DNA of 45,658 bases from an uncultured Clostridia bacterium (GCA_947626155.1 CANQRC010000004.1:1-45658), one strand, 5' to 3'. Shown: positions 27,523 through 36,085, counted from the first letter of the stretch. The notes: a model not told the origin generated them from the sequence alone. A program made the numbers and translations.

Positions 27523-29223
27523 TTATTCAGCCTTTGCAAACCATAATTCAACTGTAGTACCAAAATTCTTAATTGAAATTTGATTTGTTGCCTTATCAAT
27601 TTCATATTGTTTTGCCAATTGTGGGTCTGCATGCATTGCTTCAATCAAATCATTTGCAGTGTTGTCGTCCAATGTAAGATTTGTGATGTCCTCTCCAGCA
27701 ATGCGGATGGCTTTGAATTGCAATTCATTTCTTGTTCCCTTATCAGCGCTGTCATAAACAACCGTATCATTTACCAAGCCAAAGAAGTCTCTAAGGGATG
27801 TTGTTCCAACAAGGTAATTGTTTGTGTGTTTGCCAACTGGTTCTCCATTTTCATGGTAAACATCGCCTACACTAATTGCATCAATAGCATTTTTACATTC
27901 AATAACCCCACTGCCATCAACTCTTATTTTATACTCTGTTTCAAATTCTGCGTTGAAGTTAAGAGTTGCTGTTTCGTGTTTATTTGCATCAATCAAAGCG
28001 TTCAAAGCGGTTGTGAGAGCATCTCCGCTAGATTTAATCAGTTCGCCTTCGCCAGCCTTAATTCCGCTAAATTCATAGAAGAAGTATTCTTTGTCATAAC
28101 TCTCTTCATTGAAGAATGCGTCAAACTTGCTTCCATCTTCAACATCATCTACAGTAAACTGAATTGATTGTCCTTGATATGTTGCGCCTTTTGTTTCAGA
28201 AATTTGAGCGGTGTATGTTACGGCCTCACTCGTTACAAAAACGTCAACGCTGAACACATTTTCAAAATCTTGTGCCGTGAAATCGTTTTCGGCAACAGCT
28301 TGGAAGCTACCGCCAATATATCTGTTAAATTCGCCCCATTTATAGCCCTTTGCAAGTTTGTCATCTACATTTACACCCTTATCTTGCAACAAAGCGTCAA
28401 ATCTTGTTTCGTAAGTGTAGGCCTTTGAACTTTCATCACTCTTAGCAAATCTATCAGTTACAATTGCGGTTTTTCCAGAATTGTTCCTGTCTTCATATTT
28501 ATAATAGTTGACAGTGAACATTTCTTTTGCAGCCCAATCATATGTCAAAGTAACATTTCTATCCTTGCGAGCAAGGTCATTTCCGTTAGCATCTTTAAAC
28601 TCTGCACGAGTATAGTGTCTTGTTAAAATGGCACCCTCACCATTATGCAAACACCATCCATTATCAATGTATCCCGTTGCCTTTGCAGCGTCCAAATGTT
28701 CCAATTCTTGCCCATAAATAAGTGTGCTTTGTGACGTTTCGTGGTCAGTTGGGTCTTTTGTTTCAGTTCTTTGTCCCATGTTGTCATCTGGGTCAACGAC
28801 ATAGTTCCAACTTGCAGTATATTTGATAACTTCAAAAACGGCAATATAAGATTTTCCGTTCTCCATTTTTGCTGTAAGCTTGTTTCCATCAGCCAAGTTG
28901 TCTTGGTCTTTCATTTCGTCTGTGTAAGTCTCACCTTCATACCAGCCTACAAAATCATAGCCAACGCTTGAAGCCTCAAGTGTGATTGTGTCCAAGTGGC
29001 TTTGAGAAATTTGGAAATTATTTCTTGTAACAAGTTCTCCGTTATACTTAACGCCCGCAACGGCATCACTTCCTTCAGCGGCCTTATCGCCAGAGATGAG
29101 GATTGTGATGTTTATTACGGCATCAACAGAGTAATATGCAGCAAAAGCCGTGCCAACAACGGTGAGTGGCAAAAGCACAACCAAAGCGCATATAACCAAG
29201 ATTTTAGATAATGTTCTTGACAT
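27523..29223 (-). CDS. Secreted protein with InlB-type beta repeat (566 aa)
   Basis: The Sec signal peptide is clear (MSRTLSKILVICALVVLL, with likely cleavage after AFA). The mature part is acidic and strand-rich, with YDFVGWYEGETYTDE near residue 90 matching the Listeria-Bacteroides InlB B-repeat core (F-x-GW). Further repeat-like segments such as YTASWNYVVD and FTVNYYKYED follow. No LPXTG motif, lipobox, C-terminal membrane segment or cell-wall-binding domain is seen, so how it stays at the cell surface, if it does, is unclear. It is monocistronic, with an AGGAGG ribosome binding site and a strong promoter. A role in surface contact is a family-level guess. Confidence 0.8.
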   Translation of the reverse strand: MSRTLSKILVICALVVLLPLTVVGTAFAAYYSVDAVINITILISGDKAAEGSDAVAGVKYNGELVTRNNFQISQSHLDTITLEASSVGYDFVGWYEGETYTDEMKDQDNLADGNKLTAKMENGKSYIAVFEVIKYTASWNYVVDPDDNMGQRTETKDPTDHETSQSTLIYGQELEHLDAAKATGYIDNGWCLHNGEGAILTRHYTRAEFKDANGNDLARKDRNVTLTYDWAAKEMFTVNYYKYEDRNNSGKTAIVTDRFAKSDESSKAYTYETRFDALLQDKGVNVDDKLAKGYKWGEFNRYIGGSFQAVAENDFTAQDFENVFSVDVFVTSEAVTYTAQISETKGATYQGQSIQFTVDDVEDGSKFDAFFNEESYDKEYFFYEFSGIKAGEGELIKSSGDALTTALNALIDANKHETATLNFNAEFETEYKIRVDGSGVIECKNAIDAISVGDVYHENGEPVGKHTNNYLVGTTSLRDFFGLVNDTVVYDSADKGTRNELQFKAIRIAGEDITNLTLDDNTANDLIEAMHADPQLAKQYEIDKATNQISIKNFGTTVELWFAKAE

Positions 29224-29245
29224 AAAAACCTCCTAATTTGCCCTT

Positions 29246-29274
29246 ATTATAACACATCATTTTCCTTAATTCAA
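29246..29274 (-). promoter_or_regulatory. Promoter of the InlB-repeat protein gene
   Basis: TTGAAT, 17 bases, TATAAT on the minus strand, with AGGAGG and the ATG following. Confidence 0.85.
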
Positions 29275-29363
29275 TAGCAAAATGAAAATTTTTTGAAAAA
29301 TTTTGAGATTTTTTTGCCAAGATGTCAAAATCAAGCCAAATTTCGCCCCTTTCCAAGGCAAAA

Positions 29364-30107
29364 TCAGCCGTCCATAATCATTTTGTCCGCAATTAAGGCA
29401 ATGAGTTCGCCATTTGTAGGCTTCTCATTTCTATTATATATCTTCAAACCAAAAATATTGTTAATATTTTCAATTTTGCCCCTGTTCCAAGCCACTTCAA
29501 TGGCATGACGCATCCCTCTTTCAACCTTGCTTGAACTTGTTTCAAAGCGCTCGGCAATGGTTGGATAAAGTTTTTTGGTGATTGAGCCAATAATCTCAGG
29601 CTCCTCCACGGCAAGTTTAACCGCCTCCCTCAAGAATTGGTAGCCTTTGATGTGGGCAGGAATGCCAATACTTATAAATATATTAGAAATTTTCTCGTCA
29701 AGTTGTTTATTCTCATTTTGGGACTTCCCGTTGCTTAGGACCTCAACAATGCGGCTTTCCAAGTTTTCTGGCGAGACAGGTTTCACCATAAAATAACTTG
29801 CGCCCGACTGAATTGCCTTTGTTACAAAGCCACTATGAGAGAGGTTTGAGACAAAGAAAATTTTGGGCATTTTGTCTTTAAGCTGCCTTATTTTTTCAAG
29901 CACGGCAAAGCCGTCAAGGCCAGAGAGCATAACTTCCATAACCAAAACGTCTGGCTTTAAAGAAAGAACGTCTTCGCTCACCTTTTTTCCGTCGGCACTT
30001 GAACCAACAAACTCAAAATTTTCGTTCTGTTTAAAGTAGTTTACAATTTCATCCGTTGTGTCTGCGATGTAAATTTTTGGCAAATTTGTTTCTTTAATCT
30101 TTTCCAT
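29364..30107 (-). CDS. spo0A: Spo0A-type sporulation regulator with an altered phosphorylation site
   Basis: Master transcription factor for sporulation. The ATG at 30107 (MEKIKETNLPKIYIAD) has AAGGAG upstream, giving 247 residues; the ORF track start is 58 codons too early. The C-terminal DNA-binding domain (about 140-247) is well conserved: IGIPAHIKGYQFLREA, GSITKKLYPTIAERF, the recognition helix SSKVERGMRHAIEVAW and KPTNGELIA. The receiver domain is degenerate: the phosphoacceptor Asp is Glu58 (VMEVMLSGLDG against LDIIMPHLDG in Bacillus) and one acidic-pocket Asp is Thr17. The switch Ser87 and Lys109 are kept. If Glu mimics phosphate the protein may be active without a phosphorelay; alternatively it is a second, divergent paralogue. 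Two 0A-like boxes lie upstream. Confidence 0.93.
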   Translation of the reverse strand: MEKIKETNLPKIYIADTTDEIVNYFKQNENFEFVGSSADGKKVSEDVLSLKPDVLVMEVMLSGLDGFAVLEKIRQLKDKMPKIFFVSNLSHSGFVTKAIQSGASYFMVKPVSPENLESRIVEVLSNGKSQNENKQLDEKISNIFISIGIPAHIKGYQFLREAVKLAVEEPEIIGSITKKLYPTIAERFETSSSKVERGMRHAIEVAWNRGKIENINNIFGLKIYNRNEKPTNGELIALIADKMIMDG

Positions 30108-30194
30108 AAAAATCTCCTTTAAAATAAGTGTTCTGCAAAACAAGAAAAGATTAACACAAAACATCTCAAATAAAAAACGGAAATTTGCTTGATA

Positions 30195-30222
30195 TTGTCG
30201 CAAGTAAAACAAACTTGTCGAA
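30195..30222. promoter_or_regulatory. Two tandem Spo0A boxes upstream of spo0A
   Basis: TTGTCGAA (30215-30222) fits the known 0A box exactly and TTGTCGCAA (30195-30203) differs at one core base. They have the same orientation and are 20 bases apart, about two helical turns, roughly 90-115 bases upstream of the spo0A start. This suggests autoregulation. No clear sigma-A or sigma-H promoter was found nearby. Confidence 0.5.
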
Positions 30223-30293
30223 ACAACACAAAAAATTCCAAAGAATAAGAAAATAACAAGAAAATCCTCAACACAAGTCAAAACTTATCAAAT

Positions 30294-30336
30294 TTTGCCT
30301 TACTTTTCTTTTGGAGAAAAGAAAAGTAAGCAAAAG
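30294..30336. repeat. Long perfect hairpin upstream of spo0A
   Basis: CTTACTTTTCTTTT and AAAAGAAAAGTAAG (14 bp) flank GGAG; the stem extends by about 5 bp with a bulge. No T run follows on either strand, so it is not an obvious terminator. Confidence 0.7.
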
Positions 30337-30360
30337 AAAATCAATTACCCTTAACGCGAA

Positions 30361-30849
30361 GGGACTCATTCTGCTTTTTCTGTCATTCTGAGTATCCCCA
30401 TGCTGTCATTCTGCTCATTGTTGTCATCCTGAGCAACGCGAAGGATCTCAACCACTTTTATTGTTGTCATCCTGCATCGCGAAGCAATCTCGCTGACGGG
30501 CTTTCGGGCGTTGGCGCTGCGGAGTGTAACGCAGTCGAAGGATCTCATACCTATTATGAAAAGATTCTTCCTCTCCGCTTCGCTCCGCGTCAGAATGACA
30601 GCAGGGCGGAGATTCCCTCGAAGACGGGCTTTCACATCCCAAATCGGCCATAAAATTTTGGAGAGAAAGGGCTTTGCCTGCTCTTCAAAATTTTATGGCA
30701 CTTCTACCGATGAAAAATGTCCAGCGGAATTTTTCGAGGTGCGGAAAGGGGTCTTTGTGGGGAAAACGAATTTTAGCGGTTAAAAAAGCACAGCAGTTGC
30801 TGTGCTTTTTGTGTCCGCGTCAAAAATTCTAGTTGTCCCCACACCCACA
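30361..30849. repeat. Intergenic dispersed repeat cluster, copy A
   Basis: No gene is supported in this stretch. It holds several GTCAT(T/C)CTGAGCAACGCGAAG-type repeats, a block at 30466-30521 that recurs inverted in copy B, an inverted repeat CCATAAAATTTTG...CAAAATTTTATGG (about 30648-30698), and the short motifs CGAATTTTAGCGG and TGTCCGCGT followed by ATTCTAGT, all shared with copy B. It ends at the rpsI stop. The ORF-track entries here are chance frames through the repeats. Confidence 0.7.
30782..30810 (-). terminator. Terminator of the rplM-rpsI operon
   Basis: AAAAAGCACAGC-AACT-GCTGTGCTTTTT on the minus strand with a T run, inside repeat cluster A and about 40 bases past the rpsI stop. 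It could work in both directions. Confidence 0.85.
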
Positions 30850-31257
30850 TTATCTCTTTGAGAATTGTGGTGCTTTTCTTGCTTTTTTGAGGCCGTATTT
30901 CTTTCTTTCCTTCATTCTTGGGTCACGAGTAAGGAAGCCAGCGTCTTTAAGTTCTTTCCTGTAAGTTTCGTTTGAAAGAACAAGCGCTCTTGCAATGCCG
31001 TGGCAGATTGCCCCAGCCTGTCCAGAAATTCCGCCGCCAACAACATTGACAGAGATGTCAAATTTGTCAGCAGTTCCTGTAAGAGCAAGTGGTTGTTTAG
31101 CAATTAAAAGAAGTGTGTCTCTTTGAAGATATTCAGCAACATCTTTTCCATTGACCTCAAACTTACCTGTTCCAGCAGTCAAGCGAACTCTTGCGATTGA
31201 TTTTTTTCTTCTTCCCGTAGCAACAAAAGTGCCTTTGTTTTGTTTCTTTTCAGCCAT
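30850..31257 (-). CDS. rpsI: 30S ribosomal protein S9
   Basis: 135 residues, normal length. The motifs [36 protein letters not shown] and the basic tail [17 protein letters not shown], which reaches the ribosomal P site, are all present. Its ATG overlaps the rplM stop (TAATG), implying translational coupling, the usual arrangement of this operon. Confidence 0.98.
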   Translation of the reverse strand: MAEKKQNKGTFVATGRRKKSIARVRLTAGTGKFEVNGKDVAEYLQRDTLLLIAKQPLALTGTADKFDISVNVVGGGISGQAGAICHGIARALVLSNETYRKELKDAGFLTRDPRMKERKKYGLKKARKAPQFSKR

Positions 31258-31700
31258 TATTCAATCACTCCTTTTAAGGTAATAAGTTCTGGGTTTTGAG
31301 CCTGTTGTTTATGATTTGCGTCTTTGTAAACATGAAGTCTTGTGAATTGTTTTCTTCCCAAAGTTGTTTTTGGAAGCATTCCCTTAACTGCAAGTTCAAT
31401 TGCTCTGTCAGACTTTTCAGCCATCATTCTGTCATATCCAACTTCTTTAAGTCCGCCAATGTAACCTGTGTGGTAACGGTGAACTTTTTGCTCTAATTTC
31501 TTGCCTGTAAGCACAACCTTGTCAGAGTTGATAACAACAACAAAGTCTCCTGTATCAACATGAGGTGTGTAAATTGTTTTATTTTTTCCAGTCAAAATGT
31601 CGGCAACTTGGCTAGCAAGGCGTCCAAGTGGCATATTGGTGGCGTCAACAAGATACCATTTCCTTTCGACAGTGGCTGGATTTGCCATATAAGTTTTCAT
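31257..31700 (-). CDS. rplM: 50S ribosomal protein L13
   Basis: 147 residues. The N-terminus ([20 protein letters not shown]) fits the family, and [13 protein letters not shown] and [15 protein letters not shown] are typical blocks. The ATG has AGGAG upstream. First gene of the rplM-rpsI operon, with its own promoter and a leader of about 115 nt. Confidence 0.98.
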   Translation of the reverse strand: MKTYMANPATVERKWYLVDATNMPLGRLASQVADILTGKNKTIYTPHVDTGDFVVVINSDKVVLTGKKLEQKVHRYHTGYIGGLKEVGYDRMMAEKSDRAIELAVKGMLPKTTLGRKQFTRLHVYKDANHKQQAQNPELITLKGVIE

Positions 31701-31850
31701 TTTGTTCTCCTAAAAATTATTGCACAACACTTTGCCAGTATAAGGTCATGCGGTCAAACCTAAAAACGCGAATTTCATTGGGGCTAACAATAAAAACGCC
31801 TTTTTAAGCAAAGACGTTTATATTTTATAGATTTAAACATTATTTGTCAA
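31701..31850 (-). promoter_or_regulatory. rplM promoter and structured leader
   Basis: The promoter is TTGACA (31845-31850), 17 bases, TAAAAT (31822-31827). A 10-bp hairpin (AAACGTCTTT with AAAGGCGTTT, 31794-31819) followed by TTTTTATT lies at the predicted 5' end. Further in, AGGTTTGACCGCATGACCT can fold. L13 leaders that regulate this operon are known in Firmicutes; whether this is one needs a covariance-model search. The hairpin could instead end the upstream gene. Confidence 0.6.
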
Positions 31851-31876
31851 GTGTTTATTCAAAATTTCTTGAAAAA

Positions 31877-32518
31877 TTATGCAAAAGCCCTCTCTGTTTG
31901 GGTTTGTATCTTTGTGGCAGCCACTGTTGAGATGCCCTCGGCGTGCATTTTGTCGTTTTGAATAAGTTTTGCATAAGCAATGTTGAGGTTCACAAGGCTA
32001 TTGAAAATTGTTTGCTTGTCCTCAAGTGAGCCTTCCCCACCAAGATAGTCCGCAATTCTTTTGTCAATTGCGTCCTCATATGTAGCGGCAAGTTTGTTTA
32101 ATTTATAATTTTCTTCCAAGGTGTTTTTAACTTCCCCAAACTTCATTTTTTCATACACGCTTCCAACAAGAGGCGTCATTTCATTCAAAAGCATCAAAAG
32201 CCCCTTTTCAGTTGCCATGGTAAGGCGGCTTAAATCTTTAATCTCGCTCACGCAGTTGTCCATGATGGTTTGAAGTGCGGCAGAATAATCCCCGCCCTTT
32301 TCAACATCCTGCAAAATTTGCGAGAGGTCCTTTCTAAAAAAGTCGGATGGCTTTTCTTTCTTTTGAATAAGAAAGTTTCTATTATATTTTGTAAGCATAT
32401 ATAAATAGTTAGATTGTGCCTGCTTCAAGCCCACAATCATCTGCCCGTCCTTGTAAACAGGTTTGATATGTCCTGCATCATCAAAATCCATCAATCCATA
32501 CATATTTACAAAACTCAT
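31877..32518 (-). CDS. Hypothetical helical cytosolic protein (213 aa)
   Basis: Not recognised. The product has no signal peptide or membrane segment and is almost all helical after residue 30 (LKQAQSNYLYMLTKYNRN, KNTLEENYKLNKLAATYEDA). A short strand-like start (MYGLMDFDDAGHIKPVYKDG) precedes the helices. The ATG has AAAGGAG at good spacing. It is flanked by rplM on one side and the mur genes on the other, with gaps on both sides, so it seems to be a single-gene unit. No function can be given. Confidence 0.7.
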   Translation of the reverse strand: MSFVNMYGLMDFDDAGHIKPVYKDGQMIVGLKQAQSNYLYMLTKYNRNFLIQKKEKPSDFFRKDLSQILQDVEKGGDYSAALQTIMDNCVSEIKDLSRLTMATEKGLLMLLNEMTPLVGSVYEKMKFGEVKNTLEENYKLNKLAATYEDAIDKRIADYLGGEGSLEDKQTIFNSLVNLNIAYAKLIQNDKMHAEGISTVAATKIQTQTERAFA

Positions 32519-32661
32519 AGCACACTCTCCTTTTATCTGTTTTCATTTTAACACAACAAAATGAATAAACCAAACAATTTTTGAATATTTATTCATTTTT
32601 TTGAAAAAATTTTTCTATGAATTTTGTAAAATCAATATATTGTGTAGTTAAAATTTTTGAA

Positions 32662-34065
32662 CTACTTTATGTTGTCTGGGAAGTCATTTTCAAAAAGCAC
32701 AACATCGCCCTTTTGAATAATTTTTTTTAAAATTTCCTGTTGTTGAAGCCGCGTTTTGGCAAAATAAATCTCAGGAACATCTGCCGCGCCAGAGAAAAGC
32801 GCCTCCCTGTTCGTCTCGTTCATAATCACAAAAATGTCACAAACTTTGCCTGCCATTTTTCCAACCTCAACATTGGCAGAGTATTGTTCTTTTCCAAGTT
32901 CCACAATCCCCGGCGACACCAAAATTTTGCGCCCCGGAAAACTTGAAAGCACCGTGAGCGCCTCCTTGAAGCCGTCGAGGTTGGAGTTGTAACTGTCATC
33001 CAAACAGGTTATAAAATCGGTCTTAATAAGTTCCAAGCGGTGGGCAATCGGGCTTGCGTTCTCAATTCCCCTGACAATTCCAAACACAGTCTCCCCCAAA
33101 AGGTAAGCCATGGAGGCTGCCACAACAATGTTGTCAATGTTTGCCTTGCCCAAAAGTTTTGTCTTGCAAAAACATTCCTTCCCGTCCAAAACAAGCGTGA
33201 AGTGTGAGCCTTCGGTTGTGCTTTCTATGTTTTTGGCGTAGGCAAAACTGCCCTCCTCACAAACCAAGTACTTCCGCCTTGAAAAACGCTTGTAAAGTTT
33301 TTTGGTTGACTTGCTTTTGCCGTTGAACACAACAAATTCTTTTGCGTTGTCGCAAAGTTCATATTTTGTGTTCTCAATGTTTTCAACGCTTCCAAAAGTT
33401 TGGAGATGGCAGTTTCCAATTGGGGTTAAAATTCCAAAGTCCACGCCCACAAGTTTTGACAAAAACTCAATGTCGCCACTCTGCCTTGCGCCAAACTCCA
33501 CAATAAAAAAGTCGTCGGTCTCTTTCAAATCTTCAAGAATGGTTTTGCAAATCCCCATGGGCGTGTTGAAACTTTTTGGCGTTGCGCAAACATCAAATTC
33601 AACTTTCAAAATGTCATACAAAATATGTTTGGTTGTGGTTTTGCCAAAACTTCCTGTGATGGCAATTTTTTTGCAGCGCATCCTCGAAAGCTTCTTTTTT
33701 GCTTTTCTAATAAAACTTTTTTTAATTAAATTTTCAATTGGAAGAGAGATTAAAAAGGAAAGAAAAATTGTCAGTGGGCTTAAAATTAAAAGAATGGTCG
33801 CGCACAAGAATTGCAGCCAAAAAATTGGAATAATTCCAAAAATCATCAAAAAAATGCCAATTTTTAGCAAAAAATCGCAAAAAAACAGTCTTTTTATGCG
33901 TTTTGTTATGTTTAGCGGCGTTTTATGTCCAAATGCAAAATCAAATTTTATTGTCTTAAAAAGCATATTTTTCAGCTTGTAATTTTCAAGTTGATAGGTT
34001 TTTATGTAAATTAAATCCAGAGCAAAATTCACACAAGAAAACAAAAGCGCATAAACAAAAAACAT
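32662..34065 (-). CDS. Membrane-anchored MurF-like Mur ligase
   Basis: 467 residues. MurF joins D-Ala-D-Ala to the UDP-MurNAc-tripeptide. The catalytic and C-terminal domains look like MurF: ITGSFGKTTT (P-loop, about 137-145), SFNTPMGICKTILE, VEFGARQSGDIEFL, PIGNCHLQTFGSVENI, SPIAHRLEL, DDSYNSNLDGFKEAL and SPGIVELG. The normal N-terminal UDP-sugar-binding domain is replaced by about 130 residues with three predicted membrane segments (about 1-20, 63-82 and 84-108). The gene is last in an apparent operon with murC and a hydrolase. It could be the cell's real MurF, a membrane-bound variant, or a ligase for another peptide polymer, as in PgsB/CapB, although the motifs favour MurF. Confidence 0.8.
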   Translation of the reverse strand: MFFVYALLFSCVNFALDLIYIKTYQLENYKLKNMLFKTIKFDFAFGHKTPLNITKRIKRLFFCDFLLKIGIFLMIFGIIPIFWLQFLCATILLILSPLTIFLSFLISLPIENLIKKSFIRKAKKKLSRMRCKKIAITGSFGKTTTKHILYDILKVEFDVCATPKSFNTPMGICKTILEDLKETDDFFIVEFGARQSGDIEFLSKLVGVDFGILTPIGNCHLQTFGSVENIENTKYELCDNAKEFVVFNGKSKSTKKLYKRFSRRKYLVCEEGSFAYAKNIESTTEGSHFTLVLDGKECFCKTKLLGKANIDNIVVAASMAYLLGETVFGIVRGIENASPIAHRLELIKTDFITCLDDSYNSNLDGFKEALTVLSSFPGRKILVSPGIVELGKEQYSANVEVGKMAGKVCDIFVIMNETNREALFSGAADVPEIYFAKTRLQQQEILKKIIQKGDVVLFENDFPDNIK

Positions 34066-34074
34066 ATTTCCTCC

Positions 34075-34791
34075 TTAGTTTAAAAAGTTTTTTAACGCCG
34101 CCACAAATTCAAGCCGCTTGTCAATAAAGCAAAAGTGTCCGCAGCCCGGCAAAAGCAAAAGCTTGCTGTTTTTTATTTTTTTGTTCAACTTTTTTGCCAT
34201 GTAAACGGGCGTCACATCATCCTCCTCCCCAAAAACAATAAGTGTCTCGGCGGTGATGAAAGGCAAAAAGTCGTCAAGGTGGGTGTTCACAACGCTGGTG
34301 AAAATTTTCCTCATGTTCTCCGGCAGGGCAAGATAGTCAGTGCTGCCACATTTTGAGGTGTCCATGCCAAACTTTTTCTTGAATTTGTATGTCCAAACTT
34401 TAAGATAATAACTTGGCTTGCGCTTGGGCTTCAAGCCGGCGCTGTCCACGAGCACAAGTTTGTTTGTCTGCGCCTTGCAAACCGCTGCCATGATGATTGC
34501 CACACGCCCTCCAAAAGAATGCCCAATAAGGTTGAACTTTTTAATATTGAGATGTTGGCATAAAGATATGACCATGTTTGCATATGTAAAAATTGTCCAA
34601 TCGCGGATGTCTTTGCTGCTTCTTCCAAAAGGCGGAAAATCCACAAACAAGCAACTTCCACTTACGGCTTTGTTTGAAAACATCAAACTTTTGTGGTCAC
34701 ACCCCCACCCGTGCAGAAAGATGTTTACAACTTCGCTTTTGCGGTCAAAAAACCTATAAAAAATTGTTGCGTCACGAAAGTTTTTGTTCAT
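34075..34791 (-). CDS. Alpha/beta hydrolase
   Basis: 238 residues with the classic fold motifs: LHGWGCD (oxyanion hole), GHSFGG (nucleophile Ser), GEEDDVTP (acid) and GCGHFCF (His). No signal peptide. It lies between murC (9 bases upstream) and the MurF-like gene (9 bases downstream) on the same strand, so it is co-transcribed with them. The ribosome binding site is weak, which suggests coupling to murC. The substrate is unknown; the place in a mur operon hints at a role in envelope precursor or lipid processing, by context only. Confidence 0.88.
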   Translation of the reverse strand: MNKNFRDATIFYRFFDRKSEVVNIFLHGWGCDHKSLMFSNKAVSGSCLFVDFPPFGRSSKDIRDWTIFTYANMVISLCQHLNIKKFNLIGHSFGGRVAIIMAAVCKAQTNKLVLVDSAGLKPKRKPSYYLKVWTYKFKKKFGMDTSKCGSTDYLALPENMRKIFTSVVNTHLDDFLPFITAETLIVFGEEDDVTPVYMAKKLNKKIKNSKLLLLPGCGHFCFIDKRLEFVAALKNFLN

Positions 34792-34800
34792 AAATCCATT

Positions 34801-36078
34801 TTATGTAATAAATTGTTTTTTGTGAAGGATGTCGGGCAGGTCGCCTGCGCCCAAAAACAAAAGCACCGGATTTTGCCCTTTTAAACTTTCGAGGAATGCG
34901 CTCAAATCCTCAAAACAATCAAAATATCTCGCGTTTTTGTTGAACTTAAAAACTTCCTCGCAAAGGTCTTGGCTGCTAAGCCCCTCGCTTGGCTTCTCCC
35001 TTGCGGAATAGGTTTTGAAAAACAGCGGAGTGTCCACCTTTTTAAAAACTGTCACAAAGTCGCCCAAGAGACTTTGCGTTCGTGAATAAGTATGCGGCTG
35101 AAAAATTGTCACAAGGCGGCGCTTTTTAAAAATTTTCTGCGCAGTTTTAATTGCCTTTTCAATTTCGGTTGGATGGTGCGCATAATCACAAAAAACGGTT
35201 TCAAAGTCGGGCGAATTCACCTTTTCAAAGCGCGTGTGCGTTCCCAAAAAACTTTCCAGCCCCTGCTTGATAAAACAGTCATCAATTCCAAGTTTTTTGC
35301 AGGCAAGATAAGCATAAATGCAGTTTTCCTTGTTCACCTCTTCGCACAGGTGCAAATGCAGGTGCATAATTTTTTCGCTTCCATCAAATAGGTTAAAAAT
35401 TAGGCCGCCGCTTTTGTCGTGCCTCACATTTTTTGCGCAAATGCCGCCAAAATCTTCAATCACATAGGTGCATCTTTTCTTAAACTTTTCAAACGCCTCT
35501 TTTTCATTTGAAAAGGTCTTAAAAAAATCCAAATGCTCCTTTTCAACATTGGTCACAATACCAAGAAATGGGCGAAGAAACAAAAAGTTGTTGTGATATT
35601 CGCAGGCCTCCGTGACAAAAAATTCCTTTTCTCCAATTTGGAAGTTTTTGTTGTCCAAAATTTTATAGCCGCCAAGGTGCAAAGTGGGCTTCTTGCCTGC
35701 AACAGAAAGAATGTTCTCAATCATGGCGGTTGTGGTGGTTTTCCCGTGCGAGCCCGCCACCGCCACAACTTTTTCATAATCCCCACTTATTTCTCCCAGA
35801 AGTTGGCCACGGGAGATGATTTTTTTGTTCAGTTTCTTCGCCAAAACAAAATGCGGGTCGTCATCTTTAATTGCGGCGGAACGCACAATCACATCCGCGC
35901 CAGCAATCCCCTCTTCGTTAAGCCCAAAATCCACCGCAATGCCATTTCCCGCCAAAATGTCTGTGCCACGCCCCTGCCTTTCGTCGCTTCCGCTCACCCA
36001 AAAGCCCTTGTTTTTCAAAAGAATTGCAAGTGCAGACATGGAAACTCCGCCAATGCCAAGAAAATAATATCTTTTCAT
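34801..36078 (-). CDS. murC: UDP-N-acetylmuramate--L-alanine ligase
   Basis: 425 residues. Adds L-Ala to UDP-MurNAc in the cytosol, the first peptide step of peptidoglycan synthesis. Motifs are GIGGVSMSALAILL (UDP-sugar domain), AGSHGKTTTTAMIE (P-loop), DYAHHPTEIEKAI and FQPHTYSRTQSL. The ATG has no ribosome binding site and a promoter ends 7 bases upstream, suggesting a leaderless mRNA. It is the first gene of the murC / hydrolase / MurF-like operon and is divergent from spoVG. Confidence 0.97.
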   Translation of the reverse strand: MKRYYFLGIGGVSMSALAILLKNKGFWVSGSDERQGRGTDILAGNGIAVDFGLNEEGIAGADVIVRSAAIKDDDPHFVLAKKLNKKIISRGQLLGEISGDYEKVVAVAGSHGKTTTTAMIENILSVAGKKPTLHLGGYKILDNKNFQIGEKEFFVTEACEYHNNFLFLRPFLGIVTNVEKEHLDFFKTFSNEKEAFEKFKKRCTYVIEDFGGICAKNVRHDKSGGLIFNLFDGSEKIMHLHLHLCEEVNKENCIYAYLACKKLGIDDCFIKQGLESFLGTHTRFEKVNSPDFETVFCDYAHHPTEIEKAIKTAQKIFKKRRLVTIFQPHTYSRTQSLLGDFVTVFKKVDTPLFFKTYSAREKPSEGLSSQDLCEEVFKFNKNARYFDCFEDLSAFLESLKGQNPVLLFLGAGDLPDILHKKQFIT

Positions 36079-36085
36079 AGTCTTG

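Noticed and set aside
30108-30281. A 305-aa form of Spo0A with an N-terminal hydrophobic extension
   Set aside because: The ATG at 30107 has a strong ribosome binding site and matches the family start; the extension covers the regulatory region with the 0A-like boxes.
30366-30783. ORFs in repeat cluster A (67-90 aa)
   Set aside because: Overlapping frames through palindromic repeats without ribosome binding sites.
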